Assembly: GCA_037954325.1 (NCBI GenBank)
Contig: JBBMNZ010000045.1
Coordinates: 558,001 to 622,000 of the forward strand
Source of the DNA: Fistularia commersonii
Lineage: Eukaryota; Chordata; Actinopteri; Syngnathiformes; Fistulariidae
DNA length: 64,000 nucleotides
Direction: 5' to 3'
Of the stretch, positions 37,301 to 49,172 are shown piece after piece. How positions within the stretch are numbered: position 1 is the first letter of the stretch; each line of letters begins with the position of its first letter. The notes beneath the pieces were generated by a model. That model had not been told where the DNA came from. It searched no databases and worked only from the letters and a program-made list of their open reading frames with translations. Both the position numbers and the translations under genes were made by a program.

Positions 37301-39335
37301 GATATAGCCCTTGGTTCAAAAAGGACTTATCTCACCGAGTTGAAGCGTTTTTGATTAGGATTGGAAACAACTAATGGATTTCATCAAACTGGTTTCTGCT
37401 GTTGAAATATGTTGTTTAGGACATGATTTTGCACTAAATATTTCAAATTCAGTGTAATCCAGCGACAAGATCAAAAGATATAGCCATTCGTGCAAAAAGT
37501 GCTTATCTCACGGAGTTGAAGCGTTTTTGATTTGGAGTGGAAATAACTAATGAATTCCATAGAGCTGGTTTCTGCTGTTGATATATGTTGTTTAGGACAT
37601 GATTCTGAACAATATATGTCAAATTCAGTGTGATCCCATCACATGTTGAAAAGATATAGCCATTCGTTCAAAGAGTGCTTATCTTACCGAGTTGAAGCGT
37701 TTTTTAGTTGGAGTGGAAATAACTAATGAATTTCAATATGCTGGTTTTTGCTGTTGATATATGTGGTTTAGGACATGATTCTACACAATATATGTCAAAT
37801 TCAGTGTAATCCAGCAACAAGTTCAAAATATATAGCCATAAGGTCAAAAAGAAATTATCTTACCGAGTTAAATCGCTTTTGATTAGGAGTGGAAATAACT
37901 CATGAATTTCATCAAGCAGGTGTCTGCTGGTGATTTTTGTTTTTTAGAACATGATTCTGCAAAATACATGTCAAATTCAGTGTAATCCCATCACATGTTC
38001 AAAAGATATAGCCATTCGTTCAAAAAGTGTTTATCTTATCGGGTTGAGGAGTTTTTGATTAAGAGTGGAAATAACTAATGAATTTCACCAAGCTGGTTTC
38101 TGCTGTTCAAATATGTTGTTCAGTACATGATTCTGCACAATATATGTCAAATTCAGTGTAATCCAGCGACAAGTTCAAAAGATATAGCCGTTCGTTCAAA
38201 AAGTGCTTCTCTCACCGAGTTGAAGCGTTTTTTATTAGGAGTGGAAATGACTAATGGATTTCATCAAGCTGGTTTCTACTATTGAAATATGTTGATTAGG
38301 ACATGATTCTGCACAATATATGTTAACTTCAGTGTAATCCCATAACAGGTTAAAAATATATAGCCATTCGTTCAAAAAGTCTTCATCTCACCCAGTTGAA
38401 GCGTTTTTGATTAGGAGTGAAAATAACTAATGAATTTCATCAAGCTGTTTTCTACTGTTGAAATATGTTGTTTAGGACATGATTCTGCAATATATATGTC
38501 AAATTCAGTGTAACCCAGCTACAGGATCAAAATATATAGCCATTCGTTCATAAAGTGCTTTTCTCACCGAGTTGAACTATTTTTGATTAGGAGTGGAAAT
38601 AACTAATGGATTTCATCAAGCTGTTTTCTACTGTTGAAATATGTTGTTTAGGACATGATTCTGCAATATATATGTCAAATTCAGTGTAACCCAGCTACAG
38701 GATCAAAATATATAGCCATTCGTTCATAAAGTGCTTTTCTCACCGAGTTGAACTATTTTTGATTAGGAGTGGAAATAACTATTGGATTTCATCAAGCTGG
38801 TTTTTGCTGTTGACATATGTTGTTTGGAACATGATTATGCACAATATATGTCAAATTCAGTGTAATCCAGCTCCAAGTTCGAAAGATATAGCCATTCCTT
38901 CAAAAAGTGCTTATCCCACCGAGTTGAAGCGTTTTTGATTAGGAGTGGAAATAACTAATGAATTTCATCAAGCTGGTTTCTGCTGGTGATATATGTTGTT
39001 TAGAACATGATTTTGCAATATATATGTCAAATTCATTGTAATCCCATCACATGTTCAAAAGATATAGCCATTCGTTCAAAAAGTGTTTATCTTATCGGGT
39101 TGAAGCGTTTTTGATTAAGAGTGGAAATAACTAATGAATTTCACCAAGCTGGTTTCTGCTGTTCAAATATGTTGTTCAGTACATGATTCTGCACAATATA
39201 TGTCAAATTCAGTGTAATCCAGCCACAAGTTCAAAAAATATATCCATTCGTTCAGAAAGTCCTTCTCTCACCGAGTTGAAGCGTTTTTGATTAGGAGTGG
39301 AAGTAACTCATGGATTTCATCAAGCTGGTTTTTGA
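34366..39335 (+). repeat. Block C': duplicate of block C
   Basis: It shares with C variants that D lacks, for example ATAAGTTCAAAAAG (34,441 and 21,966) and ATGCTGGATTCTGC (34,517 and 22,042). The A11 tract is at 34,672-34,682 and short-monomer junctions lie near 35,174 and 35,464, each matching C at offset about 12,475. Relative to C it has lost 351 bp (two monomers) near 35,980, gained a 705-bp tandem duplication near 36,005-37,210, and gained one monomer near 38,850. Confidence 0.8.
36005..37210 (+). repeat. 705-bp tandem duplication inside C'
   Basis: GTTTAGAAAATGATTCTGC at 36,005 recurs at 36,710, a step of 705 bp or four monomers, while block C has a single copy (23,880). The join lies near 36,550, where a GCTTGTTTCTGCCG monomer runs into the CACAATTAATGTC phase. 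Copy 1 carries a one-base gain (AACGTAATG near 36,314) that copy 2 lacks. Copy 2 differs slightly too, for example TCACTGTAATCC near 36,922. Confidence 0.78.
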
Positions 39336-39339
39336 CGTT
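39336..39339 (+). other. Junction between C' and the D' HOR array
   Basis: A TTTTTGACGTT monomer is joined to the CGTTCAAAAACTGC part of another monomer through a shared CGTT. Normally GACGTT continues as GAAATATG. The hybrid loses most of one monomer at this point. Downstream the 3,279-bp array starts in the same phase as 27,122. The 4-bp overlap suggests illegitimate, microhomology-guided joining and not in-register exchange. Confidence 0.78.
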
Positions 39340-42300
39340 CAAAAACTGCTTATCTCAACGAGTTGAAGCGTTTTGAGTTGGAGTGGAATTAAATGATGAA
39401 TTTCAATATGCTGGTTTTTGCTGTTGATATATGTTGTTTCGGACATGATTCTGCACAAAATATGTCAAATTCAGTGTAATCCAGGTACAAATTCAAAAGA
39501 TATAGCCATTCGTTCAAAAAGTTCTTATATCACTGACTTGAAGCGTTTTTGACTAGTAGTGGAAATAACTAATGAATTTCATCAAGCCGGTTTCTGCTGT
39601 TGAAATATCTTGTTTAGAACATGATTCTGCACAATATATGTCAAATTCAGTGTAATCCAGCTATAAATTCAAAAGATATAGCCATAAGGTCAAAAACTAA
39701 TTATCTTACCGAGTTAAATCGCTTTTGTTTAGGAGTGGAAATAACTAATGAATTTCATCAAGTTGGTTTCTGCTGTTGAAATATGTTGTTTAGGACATGA
39801 TTCAGCACAAAATATGTCAATTTCAATGTGATCCCATTACAAGATCAAAAGATATAGCCATTCATTCAAAAAGGACTTATCTCACCGAAATGAAGCGTTT
39901 TTAAATAGGAGTGGGAATAACTAGTGAATTTCATCAAGCTGGTTTCTGCTGTTGAAATATGTTGTTTAGAACATGATTCTGCACAATACATTTCGTATTC
40001 AGTGTAATCCAGCTACAAGTTCAAAAGATATAGCCATTCGTTCAAAAAGTGCTTATCTCACCGAGTTGAAGCGTTTTTGATTAGGAGTGGAAATAACTAA
40101 TGAATTTCATCAAGTTGGTTTCTACTGTTGAAATATGTTGTTTAGGACATGATTCTGCACAATATATGTCAAATTCTGTGTAATCCCATCGAAGGTTCAA
40201 AAGATATAGCCATTCGTTCAAAAAGTTCTTATCTTATCGAGTTGAAGCGTTTTTGATTAAGAGAGGAAATAACTATTGAATTTCACCAAGCCTTTTTCTG
40301 CTGTTGATAGATGTTGTATAGGACATGATTCTGTACAATATATGTCAAATTCAGTGTAATCCAGCGACAAGATCAAAAGATATAGCCATTCGTTCGAAAA
40401 CTGCTCATCTCACCGAGTTGAAGCGTTTTTGAGTTGGAGTTGAAATAACTAATGAATTTCAATATGCTGGTTTTTGCTTTTGATATATGTTGTTTAGGAC
40501 ATGATTCTGCAAAATATATCAAATTCAATGTAATCCAGCTATAAGTTCAAAAGATATAGCCATAAGGTCAAAAAGTGCTTATCTCGCTGAGTTGAAGCTT
40601 TTTTTGTTTTTGAGTGGAAATGACTAATGAATTTCATCAAGCTGGTTTCTGCTGTTGAGATATGTTGTTTCGGACATGATTAAGCACAATATATGTCAAA
40701 TTTAGTGTAATCACATCACGGGTTCAAAAGATATAGCCATTCGTTCAAAAAGTGCTTATCTTATCGGGTTGAAGCGTTTTTGATTAAGAGTGGAAATAAC
40801 TAATGAATTTCACCACTTTGGTTTTTGCTGTTGATATATGTTGTTTAGAACATGATTCTGCACAATACATGTCAAATTCTGAGTAATCCAGCTACAAGTT
40901 CAAAAGATATAGCCATAAGGTCAAAAAGTGCTTATCTTACAGAGATTAAATCTTTTTTGAGTTGGAGTGGAAATAACTAATGAATTTCATCATGCTGGTT
41001 TCTGCTGTTGATATATGTTGTTTAGGATAAGATTCTGCACAATATATGTCAAATTCAGTGTGATCCCATCACAGGTTCAAAAGATATATCCATTCGTTCA
41101 AAAAGTCTTCATCTCACTGAGTTGAAGCGTTTATGATTAGGAGTGGAAAAAAAAAAAGAATTTCATTAAGCTGGTTTCTGCTGTGGAAATATGTTGTTTC
41201 GGACATGATTCTGCACAAAATATGTCAAATTCAGTGTAATCCAGGTACAAATTCAAAAGATATAGCCATTCGTTCAAAAAGTTCTTATATCACTGACTTG
41301 AAGCGTTTTTGACTAGTAGTGGAAATAACTAATGAATTTCATCAAGCCAGTTTCTGCTGTTGAAATATCTTGTTTAGAACATGATTCTGCACAATATATG
41401 TCAAATTCAGTGTAACCCAGCTTCAAGATCAAAATATATAGCCATTCGTTAAAAAAGTGCTTTTCTCACCGAGTTGAAGCGTTATTGATTAGGAGTGGAA
41501 ATAACTATTGAATTTCATTAATCTGGTTTCTGCTGTTGAAATATGTTGTTTAGGACAATAATCTGCACAAAATATGTCAAATTCAGTGTAATTCAGCGAC
41601 AAAATCAAAAGATATAGCCATTCGTTCAAAAAGTGTTTATCTTATCGGGTTGAAATATGTTGTTTAGGACAAGATTTTGTACAATTTATGTCAAATTCAG
41701 AGTAATGCAGGTACATTTTCAAAAGATATACCCATTCGTTAAAAAAGTGCTTTTCTCACCGAGTTGAAGCGTTATTGATTAGGAGTGGAAATAACTAATC
41801 AATTTCATTAATCTGGTTTCTGCTGTTTAAATATGTTGTTTAGGACATGATTCTGCAAAAAATATGTCAAATTCAGCTTAAACCCATCACATGTTCAAAA
41901 GATATAGCCATTCGTTCAAAAACGTATTATCTAACCGAGTTGAAGCGTTTTTGATTAGGAGTGGAAAAAACTAATGGATTTCACCAAGCTGGTTTCTGCT
42001 TTTGAAATATGTTGTTTAGGACATGATTCTGCAATATATATGTCAAATTCAGTGAAACCCAGCTACAGGATCAAAAAATATTGCCATTCGTTCAGAAAGT
42101 GCTTCTCTCACCGAGTTGAAGCTTTTTTTATTAGGGATGGAAATAACTAATGAATTTCATCAAGCCACTTTCTGCTGTTGAAATGTGTTGTTTCGGGCAT
42201 AATTCTGCAAATATATTTCAAATTCAGTGTAATCCAGCTACAAGATCAAAAGATATAGCCATTCGTTGAAAAAGTGCTTATCTCACCGAGTTGAAGCTTT

Positions 42301-42614
42301 TTTGATTAGGAGTGGAAATAACTAATGAATTCCATCAAGCTGGTTTCTGCTGTTGATATATGTTGTTTAGGACATGATTCTGACCAATATATGTCAAATT
42401 CAGTGTGATCCTATCACAGGTTCCAAAGATATAGCCATTCGTTCAAAAACTGCTTATCTCACCGATTGAAGCGTTTTTGAGCTGGAGTGGAAAAAACTAA
42501 TGAATTTCAATATGCTGGTTTTTGCTGTTGATATATGTTGTTTAGGACATGATTCTGCACAATATATGTCAAATTCAGTATAATCCAGCGACAAGATCAA
42601 AAGATATAGCCATT
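39336..42614 (+). repeat. 3,279-bp HOR unit 1 of the D' array
   Basis: Each unit of D' has 18 full monomers and one short monomer (junction near 41,650 here) and one A11 tract (41,147-41,157). This unit carries ATAAGGTC near 39,683 and CATTCATTC near 39,860, as in the 27-kb unit, while the other D' units read ACAAGGTC and CATTCCTTC. It also has TGACCAATA at 42,381, shared only with 30,167. Confidence 0.92.
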
Positions 42615-45600
42615 CGTTCAAAAACTGCTTATCTCAACGAGTTGAAGCGTTTTGAGTTGGAGTGGAATTAAATGATGAATTTCAATATGCTGGTTTTTGC
42701 TGTTGATATATGTTGTTTCGGACATGATTCTGCACAAAATATGTCAAATTCAGTGTAATCCAGGTACAAATTCAAAAGATATAGCCATTCGTTCAAAAAG
42801 TTCTTATATCACTGACTTGAAGCGTTTTTGACTAGTAGTGGAAATAACTAATGAATTTCATCAAGCCGGTTTCTGCTGTTGAAATATCTTGTTTAGAACA
42901 TGATTCTGCACAATATATGTCAAATTCAGTGTAATCCAGCTATAAATTCAAAAGATATAGCCACAAGGTCAAAAACTAATTATCTTACCGAGTTAAATCG
43001 CTTTTGTTTAGGAGTGGAAATAACTAATGAATTTCATCAAGTTGGTTTCTGCTGTTGAAATATGTTGTTTAGGACATGATTCAGCACAAAATATGTCAAT
43101 TTCAATGTGATCCCATTACAAGATCAAAAGATATAGCCATTCCTTCAAAAAGGACTTATCTCACCGAAATGAAGCGTTTTTAAATAGGAGTGGGAATAAC
43201 TAGTGAATTTCATCAAGCTGGTTTCTGCTGTTGAAATATGTTGTTTAGAACATGATTCTGCACAATACATTTCGTATTCAGTGTAATCCAGCTACAAGTT
43301 CAAAAGATATAGCCATTCGTTCAAAAAGTGCTTATCTCACCGAGTTGAAGCGTTTTTGATTAGGAGTGGAAATAACTAATGAATTTCATCAAGTTGGTTT
43401 CTACTGTTGAAATATGTTGTTTAGGACATGATTCTGCACAATATATGTCAAATTCTGTGTAATCCCATCGAAGGTTCAAAAGATATAGCCATTCGTTCAA
43501 AAAGTTCTTATCTTATCGAGTTGAAGCGTTTTTGATTAAGAGAGGAAATAACTATTGAATTTCACCAAGCCTTTTTCTGCTGTTGATAGATGTTGTATAG
43601 GACATGATTCTGTACAATATATGTCAAATTCAGTGTAATCCAGCGACAAGATCAAAAGATATAGCCATTCGTTCGAAAACTGCTCATCTCACCGAGTTGA
43701 AGCGTTTTTGAGTTGGAGTTGAAATAACTAATGAATTTCAATATGCTGGTTTTTGCTTTTGATATATGTTGTTTAGGACATGATTCTGCAAAATATATCA
43801 AATTCAATGTAATCCAGCTATAAGTTCAAAAGATATAGCCATAAGGTCAAAAAGTGCTTATCTCGCTGAGTTTAAGCTTTTTTTGTTTTTGAGTGGAAAT
43901 GACTAATGAATTTCATCAAGCTGGTTTCTGCTGTTGAGATATGTTGTTTCGGACATGATTAAGCACAATATATGTCAAATTTAGTGTAATCACATCACGG
44001 GTTCAAAAGATATAGCCATTCGTTCAAAAAGTGCTTATCTTATCGGGTTGAAGCGTTTTTGATTAAGAGTGGAAATAACTAATGAATTTCACCACTTTGG
44101 TTTTTGCTGTTGATATATGTTGTTTAGAACATGATTCTGCACAATACATGTCAAATTCTGAGTAATCCAGCTACAAGTTCAAAAGATATAGCCATAAGGT
44201 CAAAAAGTGCTTATCTTACAGAGATTAAATCTTTTTTGAGTTGGAGTGGAAATAACTAATGAATTTCATCATGCTGGTTTCTGCTGTTGATATATGTTGT
44301 TTAGGATAAGATTCTGCACAATATATGTCAAATTCAGTGTGATCCCATCACAGGTTCAAAAGATATATCCATTCGTTCAAAAAGTCTTCATCTCACTGAG
44401 TTGAAGCGTTTATGATTAGGAGTGGAAAAAAAAAAAGAATTTCATTAAGCTGGTTTCTGCTGTGGAAATATGTTGTTTCGGACATGATTCTGCACAAAAT
44501 ATGTCAAATTCAGTGTAATCCAGGTACAAATTCAAAAGATATAGCCATTCGTTCAAAAAGTTCTTATATCACTGACTTGAAGCGTTTTTGACTAGTAGTG
44601 GAAATAACTAATGAATTTCATCAAGCCAGTTTCTGCTGTTGAAATATCTTGTTTAGAACATGATTCTGCACAATATATGTCAAATTCAGTGTAACCCAGC
44701 TTCAAGATCAAAATATATAGCCATTCGTTAAAAAAGTGCTTTTCTCACCGAGTTGAAGCGTTATTGATTAGGAGTGGAAATAACTATTGAATTTCATTAA
44801 TCTGGTTTCTGCTGTTGAAATATGTTGTTTAGGACAATAATCTGCACAAAATATGTCAAATTCAGTGTAATTCAGCGACAAAATCAAAAGATATAGCCAT
44901 TCGTTCAAAAAGTGTTTATCTTATCGGGTTGAAATATGTTGTTTAGGACAAGATTTTGTACAATTTATGTCAAATTCAGAGTAATGCAGGTACATTTTCA
45001 AAAGATATACCCATTCGTTAAAAAAGTGCTTTTCTCACCGAGTTGAAGCGTTATTGATTAGGAGTGGAAATAACTAATCAATTTCATTAATCTGGTTTCT
45101 GCTGTTTAAATATGTTGTTTAGGACATGATTCTGCAAAAAATATGTCAAATTCAGCTTAAACCCATCACATGTTCAAAAGATATAGCCATTCGTTCAAAA
45201 ACGTATTATCTAACCGAGTTGAAGCGTTTTTGATTAGGAGTGGAAAAAACTAATGGATTTCACCAAGCTGGTTTCTGCTTTTGAAATATGTTGTTTAGGA
45301 CATGATTCTGCAATATATATGTCAAATTCAGTGAAACCCAGCTACAGGATCAAAAAATATTGCCATTCGTTCAGAAAGTGCTTCTCTCACCGAGTTGAAG
45401 CTTTTTTTATTAGGGATGGAAATAACTAATGAATTTCATCAAGCCACTTTCTGCTGTTGAAATGTGTTGTTTCGGGCATAATTCTGCAAATATATTTCAA
45501 ATTCAGTGTAATCCAGCTACAAGATCAAAAGATATAGCCATTCGTTGAAAAAGTGCTTATCTCACCGAGTTGAAGCTTTTTTGATTAGGAGTGGAAATAA

Positions 45601-45893
45601 CTAATGAATTCCATCAAGCTGGTTTCTGCTGTTGATATATGTTGTTTAGGACATGATTCTGAACAATATATGTCAAATTCAGTGTGATCCTATCACAGGT
45701 TCCAAAGATATAGCCATTCGTTCAAAAACTGCTTATCTCACCGATTGAAGCGTTTTTGAGCAGGAGTGGAAAAAACTAATGAATTTCAATATGCTGGTTT
45801 TTGCTGTTGATATATGTTGTTTAGGACATGATTCTGCACAATATATGTCAAATTCAGTATAATCCAGCGACAAGATCAAAAGATATAGCCATT
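42615..45893 (+). repeat. 3,279-bp HOR unit 2 of the D' array
   Basis: Exact 3,279-bp step from unit 1, measured at several independent markers. The A11 tract is at 44,426-44,436 and the short-monomer junction near 44,929. A private change GTTTAAGC replaces GTTGAAGC near 43,870. GAGCAGGAG near 45,757 is shared only with unit 3. Confidence 0.92.
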
Positions 45894-48800
45894 CGTTCAA
45901 AAACTGCTTATCTCAACGAGTTGAAGCGTTTTGAGTTGGAGTGGAATTAAATGATGAATTTCAATATGCTGGTTTTTGCTGTTGATATATGTTGTTTCGG
46001 ACATGATTCTGCACAAAATATGTCAAATTCAGTGTAATCCAGGTACAAATTCAAAAGATATAGCCATTCGTTCAAAAAGTTCTTATATCACTGACTTGAA
46101 GCGTTTTTGACTAGTAGTGGAAATAACTAATGAATTTCATCAAGCCGGTTTCTGCTGTTGAAATATCTTGTTTAGAACATGATTCTGCACAATATATGTC
46201 AAATTCAGTGTAATCCAGCTATAAATTCAAAAGATATAGCCACAAGGTCAAAAACTAATTATCTTACCGAGTTAAATCGCTTTTGTTTAGGAGTGGAAAT
46301 AACTAATGAATTTCATCAAGTTGGTTTCTGCTGTTGAAATATGTTGTTTAGGACATGATTCAGCACAAAATATGTCAATTTCAATGTGATCCCATTACAA
46401 GATCAAAAGATATAGCCATTCCTTCAAAAAGGACTTATCTCACCGAAATGAAGCGTTTTTAAATAGGAGTGGGAATAACTAGTGAATTTCATCAAGCTGG
46501 TTTCTGCTGTTGAAATATGTTGTTTAGAACATGATTCTGCACAATACATTTCGTATTCAGTGTAATCCAGCTACAAGTTCAAAAGATATAGCCATTCGTT
46601 CAAAAAGTGCTTATCTCACCGAGTTGAAGCGTTTTTGATTAGGAGTGGAAATAACTAATGAATTTCATCAAGTTGGTTTCTACTGTTGAAATATGTTGTT
46701 TAGGACATGATTTTGCACAATATATGTCAAATTCTGTGTAATCCCATCGAAGGTTCAAAAGATATAGCCATTCGTTCAAAAAGTTCTTATCTTATCGAGT
46801 TGAAGCGTTTTTGATTAAGAGAGGAAATAACTATTGAATTTCACCAAGCCTTTTTCTGCTGTTGATAGATGTTGTATAGGACATGATTCTGTACAATATA
46901 TGTCAAATTCAGTGTAATCCAGCGACAAGATCAAAAGATATAGCCATTCGTTCGAAAACTGCTCATCTCACCGAGTTGAAGCGTTTTTGAGTTGGAGTTG
47001 AAATAACTAATGAATTTCAATATGCTGGTTTTTGCTTTTGATATATGTTGTTTAGGACATGATTCTGCAAAATATATCAAATTCAATGTAATCCAGCTAT
47101 AAGTTCAAAAGATATAGCCATAAGGTCAAAAAGTGCTTATCTCGCTGAGTTGAAGCTTTTTTTGTTTTTGAGTGGGAATGACTAATGAATTTCATCAAGC
47201 TGGTTTCTGCTGTTGAGATATGTTGTTTCGGACATGATTAAGCACAATATATGTCAAATTTAGTGTAATCACATCACGGGTTCAAAAGATATAGCCATTC
47301 GTTCAAAAAGTGCTTATCTTATCGGGTTGAAGCGTTTTTGATTAAGAGTGGAAATAACTAATGAATTTCACCACTTTGGTTTTTGCTGTTGATATATGTT
47401 GTTTAGAACATGATAATGCACAATACATGTCAAATTCTGAGTAATCCAGCTACAAGTTCAAAAGATATAGCCATAAGGTCAAAAAGTGCTTATCTTACAG
47501 AGATTAAATCTTTTTTGAGTTGGAGTGGAAATAACTAATGAATTTCATCATGCTGGTTTCTGCTGTTGATATATGTTGTTTAGGATAAGATTCTGCACAA
47601 TATATGTCAAATTCAGTGTGATCCCATCACAGGTTCAAAAGATATATCCATTCGTTCAAAAAGTCTTCATCTCACTGAGTTGAAGCGTTTATGATTAGGA
47701 GTGGAAAAAAAAAAAGAATTTCATTAAGCTGGTTTCTGCTGTGGAAATATGTTGTTTCGGACATGATTCTGCACAAAATATGTCAAATTCAGTGTAATCC
47801 AGGTACAAATTCAAAAGATATAGCCATTCGTTCAAAAAGTTCTTATATCACTGACTTGAAGCGTTTTTGACTAGTAGTGGAAATAACTAATGAATTTCAT
47901 CAAGCCAGTTTCTGCTGTTGAAATATCTTGTTTAGAACATGATTCTGCACAATATATGTCAAATTCAGTGTAACCCAGCTTCAAGATCAAAATATATAGC
48001 CATTCGTTAAAAAAGTGCTTTTCTCACCGAGTTGAAGCGTTATTGATTAGGAGTGGAAATAACTATTGAATTTCATTAATCTGGTTTCTGCTGTTGAAAT
48101 ATGTTGTTTAGGACAATAATCTGCACAAAATATGTCAAATTCAGTGTAATTCAGCGACAAAATCAAAAGATATAGCCATTCGTTCAAAAAGTGTTTATCT
48201 TATCGGGTTGAAATATGTTGTTTAGGACAAGATTTTGTACAATTTATGTCAAATTCAGAGTAATGCAGGTACATTTTCAAAAGATATACCCATTCGTTAA
48301 AAAAGTGCTTTTCTCACCGAGTTGAAGCGTTATTGATTAGGAGTGGAAATAACTAATCAATTTCATTAATCTGGTTTCTGCTGTTTAAATATGTTGTTTA
48401 GGACATGATTCTGCAAAAAATATGTCAAATTCAGCTTAAACCCATCACATGTTCAAAAGATATAGCCATTCGTTCAAAAACGTATTATCTAACCGAGTTG
48501 AAGCGTTTTTGATTAGGAGTGGAAAAAACTAATGGATTTCACCAAGCTGGTTTCTGCTTTTGAAATATGTTGTTTAGGACATGATTCTGCAATATATATG
48601 TCAAATTCAGTGAAACCCAGCTACAGGATCAAAAAATATTGCCATTCGTTCAGAAAGTGCTTCTCTCACCGAGTTGAAGCTTTTTTTATTAGGGATGGAA
48701 ATAACTAATGAATTTCATCAAGCCACTTTCTGCTGTTGAAATGTGTTGTTTCGGGCATAATTCTGCAAATATATTTCAAATTCAGTGTAATCCAGCTACA

Positions 48801-49172
48801 AGATCAAAAGATATAGCCATTCGTTGAAAAAGTGCTTATCTCACCGAGTTGAAGCTTTTTTGATTAGGAGTGGAAATAACTAATGAATTCCATCAAGCTG
48901 GTTTCTGCTGTTGATATATGTTGTTTAGGACATGATTCTGAACAATATATGTCAAATTCAGTGTGATCCTATCACAGGTTCCAAAGATATAGCCATTCGT
49001 TCAAAAACTGCTTATCTCACCGATTGAAGCGTTTTTGAGCAGGAGTGGAAAAAACTAATGAATTTCAATATGCTGGTTTTTGCTGTTGATATATGTTGTT
49101 TAGGACATGATTCTGCACAATATATGTCAAATTCAGTATAATCCAGCGACAAGATCAAAAGATATAGCCATT
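45894..49172 (+). repeat. 3,279-bp HOR unit 3 of the D' array
   Basis: The A11 tract is at 47,705-47,715 and the short-monomer junction near 48,208. Private changes include CATGATAATGC near 47,409, AGTGGGAATGAC near 47,171 and CATGATTTTGC near 46,706. It shares GAGCAGGAG (near 49,036) with unit 2, which suggests that the two were amplified together. Confidence 0.92.
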
